From Megalonaias nervosa (lineage: Eukaryota; Mollusca; Bivalvia; Unionida; Unionidae), in the NCBI GenBank assembly GCA_016617855.1, contig JAECUM010000860.1, positions 1 to 64,000 of the forward strand: a stretch of DNA of 64,000 nt, written 5' to 3'. A model generated the notes under the pieces. The model was not told the DNA's origin. It ran no database searches and saw nothing but the letters and a program-made list of their open reading frames with translations. Each line of letters begins with the position of its first letter. Position 1 is the stretch's first letter. Shown piece by piece: positions 62,481-64,000 of the stretch. Position numbers and translations under genes: made by a program.

Positions 62481-62569
62481 ATAAGATAGCTAAACTCTGA
62501 TTCATCAGGATCACTTGGCGGATTAATCACCTCACATTTGCTTAATTTTTTCACATTTTAACAAAATCC

Positions 62570-62795
62570 CAGTGTTCCCTGCATTTTCTTCTCTTTTCCA
62601 CATTTTTAAAAAAATCAAATGTTCTTCAAATTTTCTTCGTTGTTCAATATTTTTAAAAGATCTAGTGTTCCCCACATTTACATCATTTCCACATTTTATT
62701 ACAAGCCAGTGTTCCCCATTTCATTTTTCCAGTTTTGCACAATTCAGTGTTCCCCACATTTTCTTCATTTTTCCATATTTATTAAATCCAGAACA
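62570..62795. repeat. About 55-bp degenerate tandem repeat
   Basis: Four to five copies of 'cagtgttccccacattttct' and 'tcatttttccacattttta'. Confidence 0.8.
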
Positions 62796-63379
62796 TTTAA
62801 GTTACAATTTCAAATGCACCATTACTCAGTTACTGTTCAAATCAGTCGCTACTAAGTCAGACTGAAAAACAGTTGCTGCAACCGAATCTCATCCTCTAAA
62901 ATAACCATGTCCTGAACAGTTTGTAAAATTATAGAAAATCGTGCTGTAGTCCAACTCTACAGTGACTGATTCAAAGCAAATAATGCTGGGAAAGTTAATA
63001 CTTATTGCAGAAATAAAAAAATAAAAAATGTGAGTGCCTTTGATGACAATATCTCGGAATTTCTTGCATAAATAAAAACTAGGTATGGATATTTGCAATC
63101 TCCGATGTTTTACTATCTAAATGGGCCCACTTTTTGACCTATCAGGTCCATAAGGCCCCACTTTTTTCCATTTTTAGATTGAACATTCAGTGTAGTTGAG
63201 GTACCAAAGAATTTTCTTGTATGATGAAATACGAGGCATTTGAGGTTTTGGCAAATTGTTCTAAACAGTATTTTGTAAAAAAAATACATGCATTCAGGTG
63301 CAGCAGGAAGTATCAATCACATGTAATATATACTTCAACACATCATACAGAATGTAAAATACCAAGCACATTACAATAC

Positions 63380-63800
63380 ATAAACAAGGGCCCTATAATT
63401 AGCACAATAGTCATACCCCACATTATTGCAAATGTTGCCCTCTGCAGATCCTAGCTTAGACCACTGGACAATTGAAAAAATGGAACAAGTAAAAAATTGC
63501 ACAATGATGATTAAACTCAATATCCCATGTAAAGATATGAAGCAGATTAAGGGCCATAACTCTGTCCAAAAAAAAAGGTGTAGACATGCCAAAACCCATA
63601 AAAACACATCAAGATTTATGGGAGAATGTTCTTGCCAAATGCAATCAGAATATGTTGAATAATTATAGAGCTATCCTTATTTCAAGCAAGATTTGACGTT
63701 TCTGGGTAAAGACAAGGGTCATAACTCTGTCCAAAATGGAACACACGAGACCAAAGTCATAAAAGACACATGCAGGTGTACAGACAATATTCATACCAAA
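63380..63800. repeat. Dispersed repeat with 'aagggccataactctgtcc' motif, two units
   Basis: aagggccataactctgtcca at 63549 and aagggtcataactctgtcca at 63714, about 165 bp apart. Similar flanks ('catgccaaaacccataaaaa' and 'accaaagtcataaaagacac') show two tandem units. I recall this motif as abundant in bivalve genomes. Confidence 0.6.
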
Positions 63801-64000
63801 ACGCAAACATGACTTTCTCAAGAAGGCAGTCAACATTTTTCCATAAGTTCGACCCATTTTCAGTAAGGTATAATGAAATATCATGTACTGCTATTGTCAT
63901 ACAGGAAAACATGCATCTGAAAAGTTTGGAAGTATGATCTGATACCATCAAGGCAACATTATGCTCACCTAAACGGTTTGTAAAGTACACTCTGATTTTA

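Overview
The window is animal (eukaryotic) nuclear DNA, AT-rich and dominated by introns and repeats. It has spliced coding exons with GT/AG boundaries, tRNA-derived SINEs with target-site duplications, a decayed LINE, MITEs, long microsatellites and at least a dozen minisatellite arrays. Several dispersed motifs are ones I associate from memory with bivalve mollusc genomes: 'aagggccataactctgtcc' near 63550 and 63714, 'acaagaggccca' near 24505, and 'ttcaagatggctgc...gccatac' near 34-37 kb and 42 kb. A bivalve or related mollusc is therefore the best guess. This is an inference, not a search result.

One gene can be assembled: the 3' half of a TRPV-type cation channel on the minus strand. Five exons join in frame with canonical splice sites: 51538-51647 (S4-S5 linker and S5), 46547-46644 (pore helix and filter), 23228-23389 (S6), 18057-18260 (post-S6 region) and 15337-16275 (long polar tail and stop). 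They give about 503 codons. The intron between pore and S6 is 23,157 bp. The ankyrin repeats and S1-S4 must lie upstream. I did not find them between 51648 and 64000, so the gene probably continues past the right edge.

Layout. 1-2000: a decayed protein-kinase-like pseudogene on the plus strand, interrupted by a 43-bp minisatellite. 2-15 kb: intergenic, with SINE-A copies, a 48-bp minisatellite and foldback MITEs. 15.3-51.6 kb: the TRPV exons and their introns. The large intron holds a LINE with a hAT-type MITE inside it, SINE-B copies, three long composite elements and 27- to 54-bp arrays. 51.6-64 kb: more SINEs, a MITE and five or more minisatellites, including a 2-kb 39-bp array with higher-order structure.

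No CRISPR, operon or other prokaryote-type system is present. I see no clear new biological system. The most informative items are the channel gene with its previously hidden pore exon, the kinase pseudogene, the double-hairpin MITE family, the AC-tailed SINE family and the nested MITE-in-LINE insertion.
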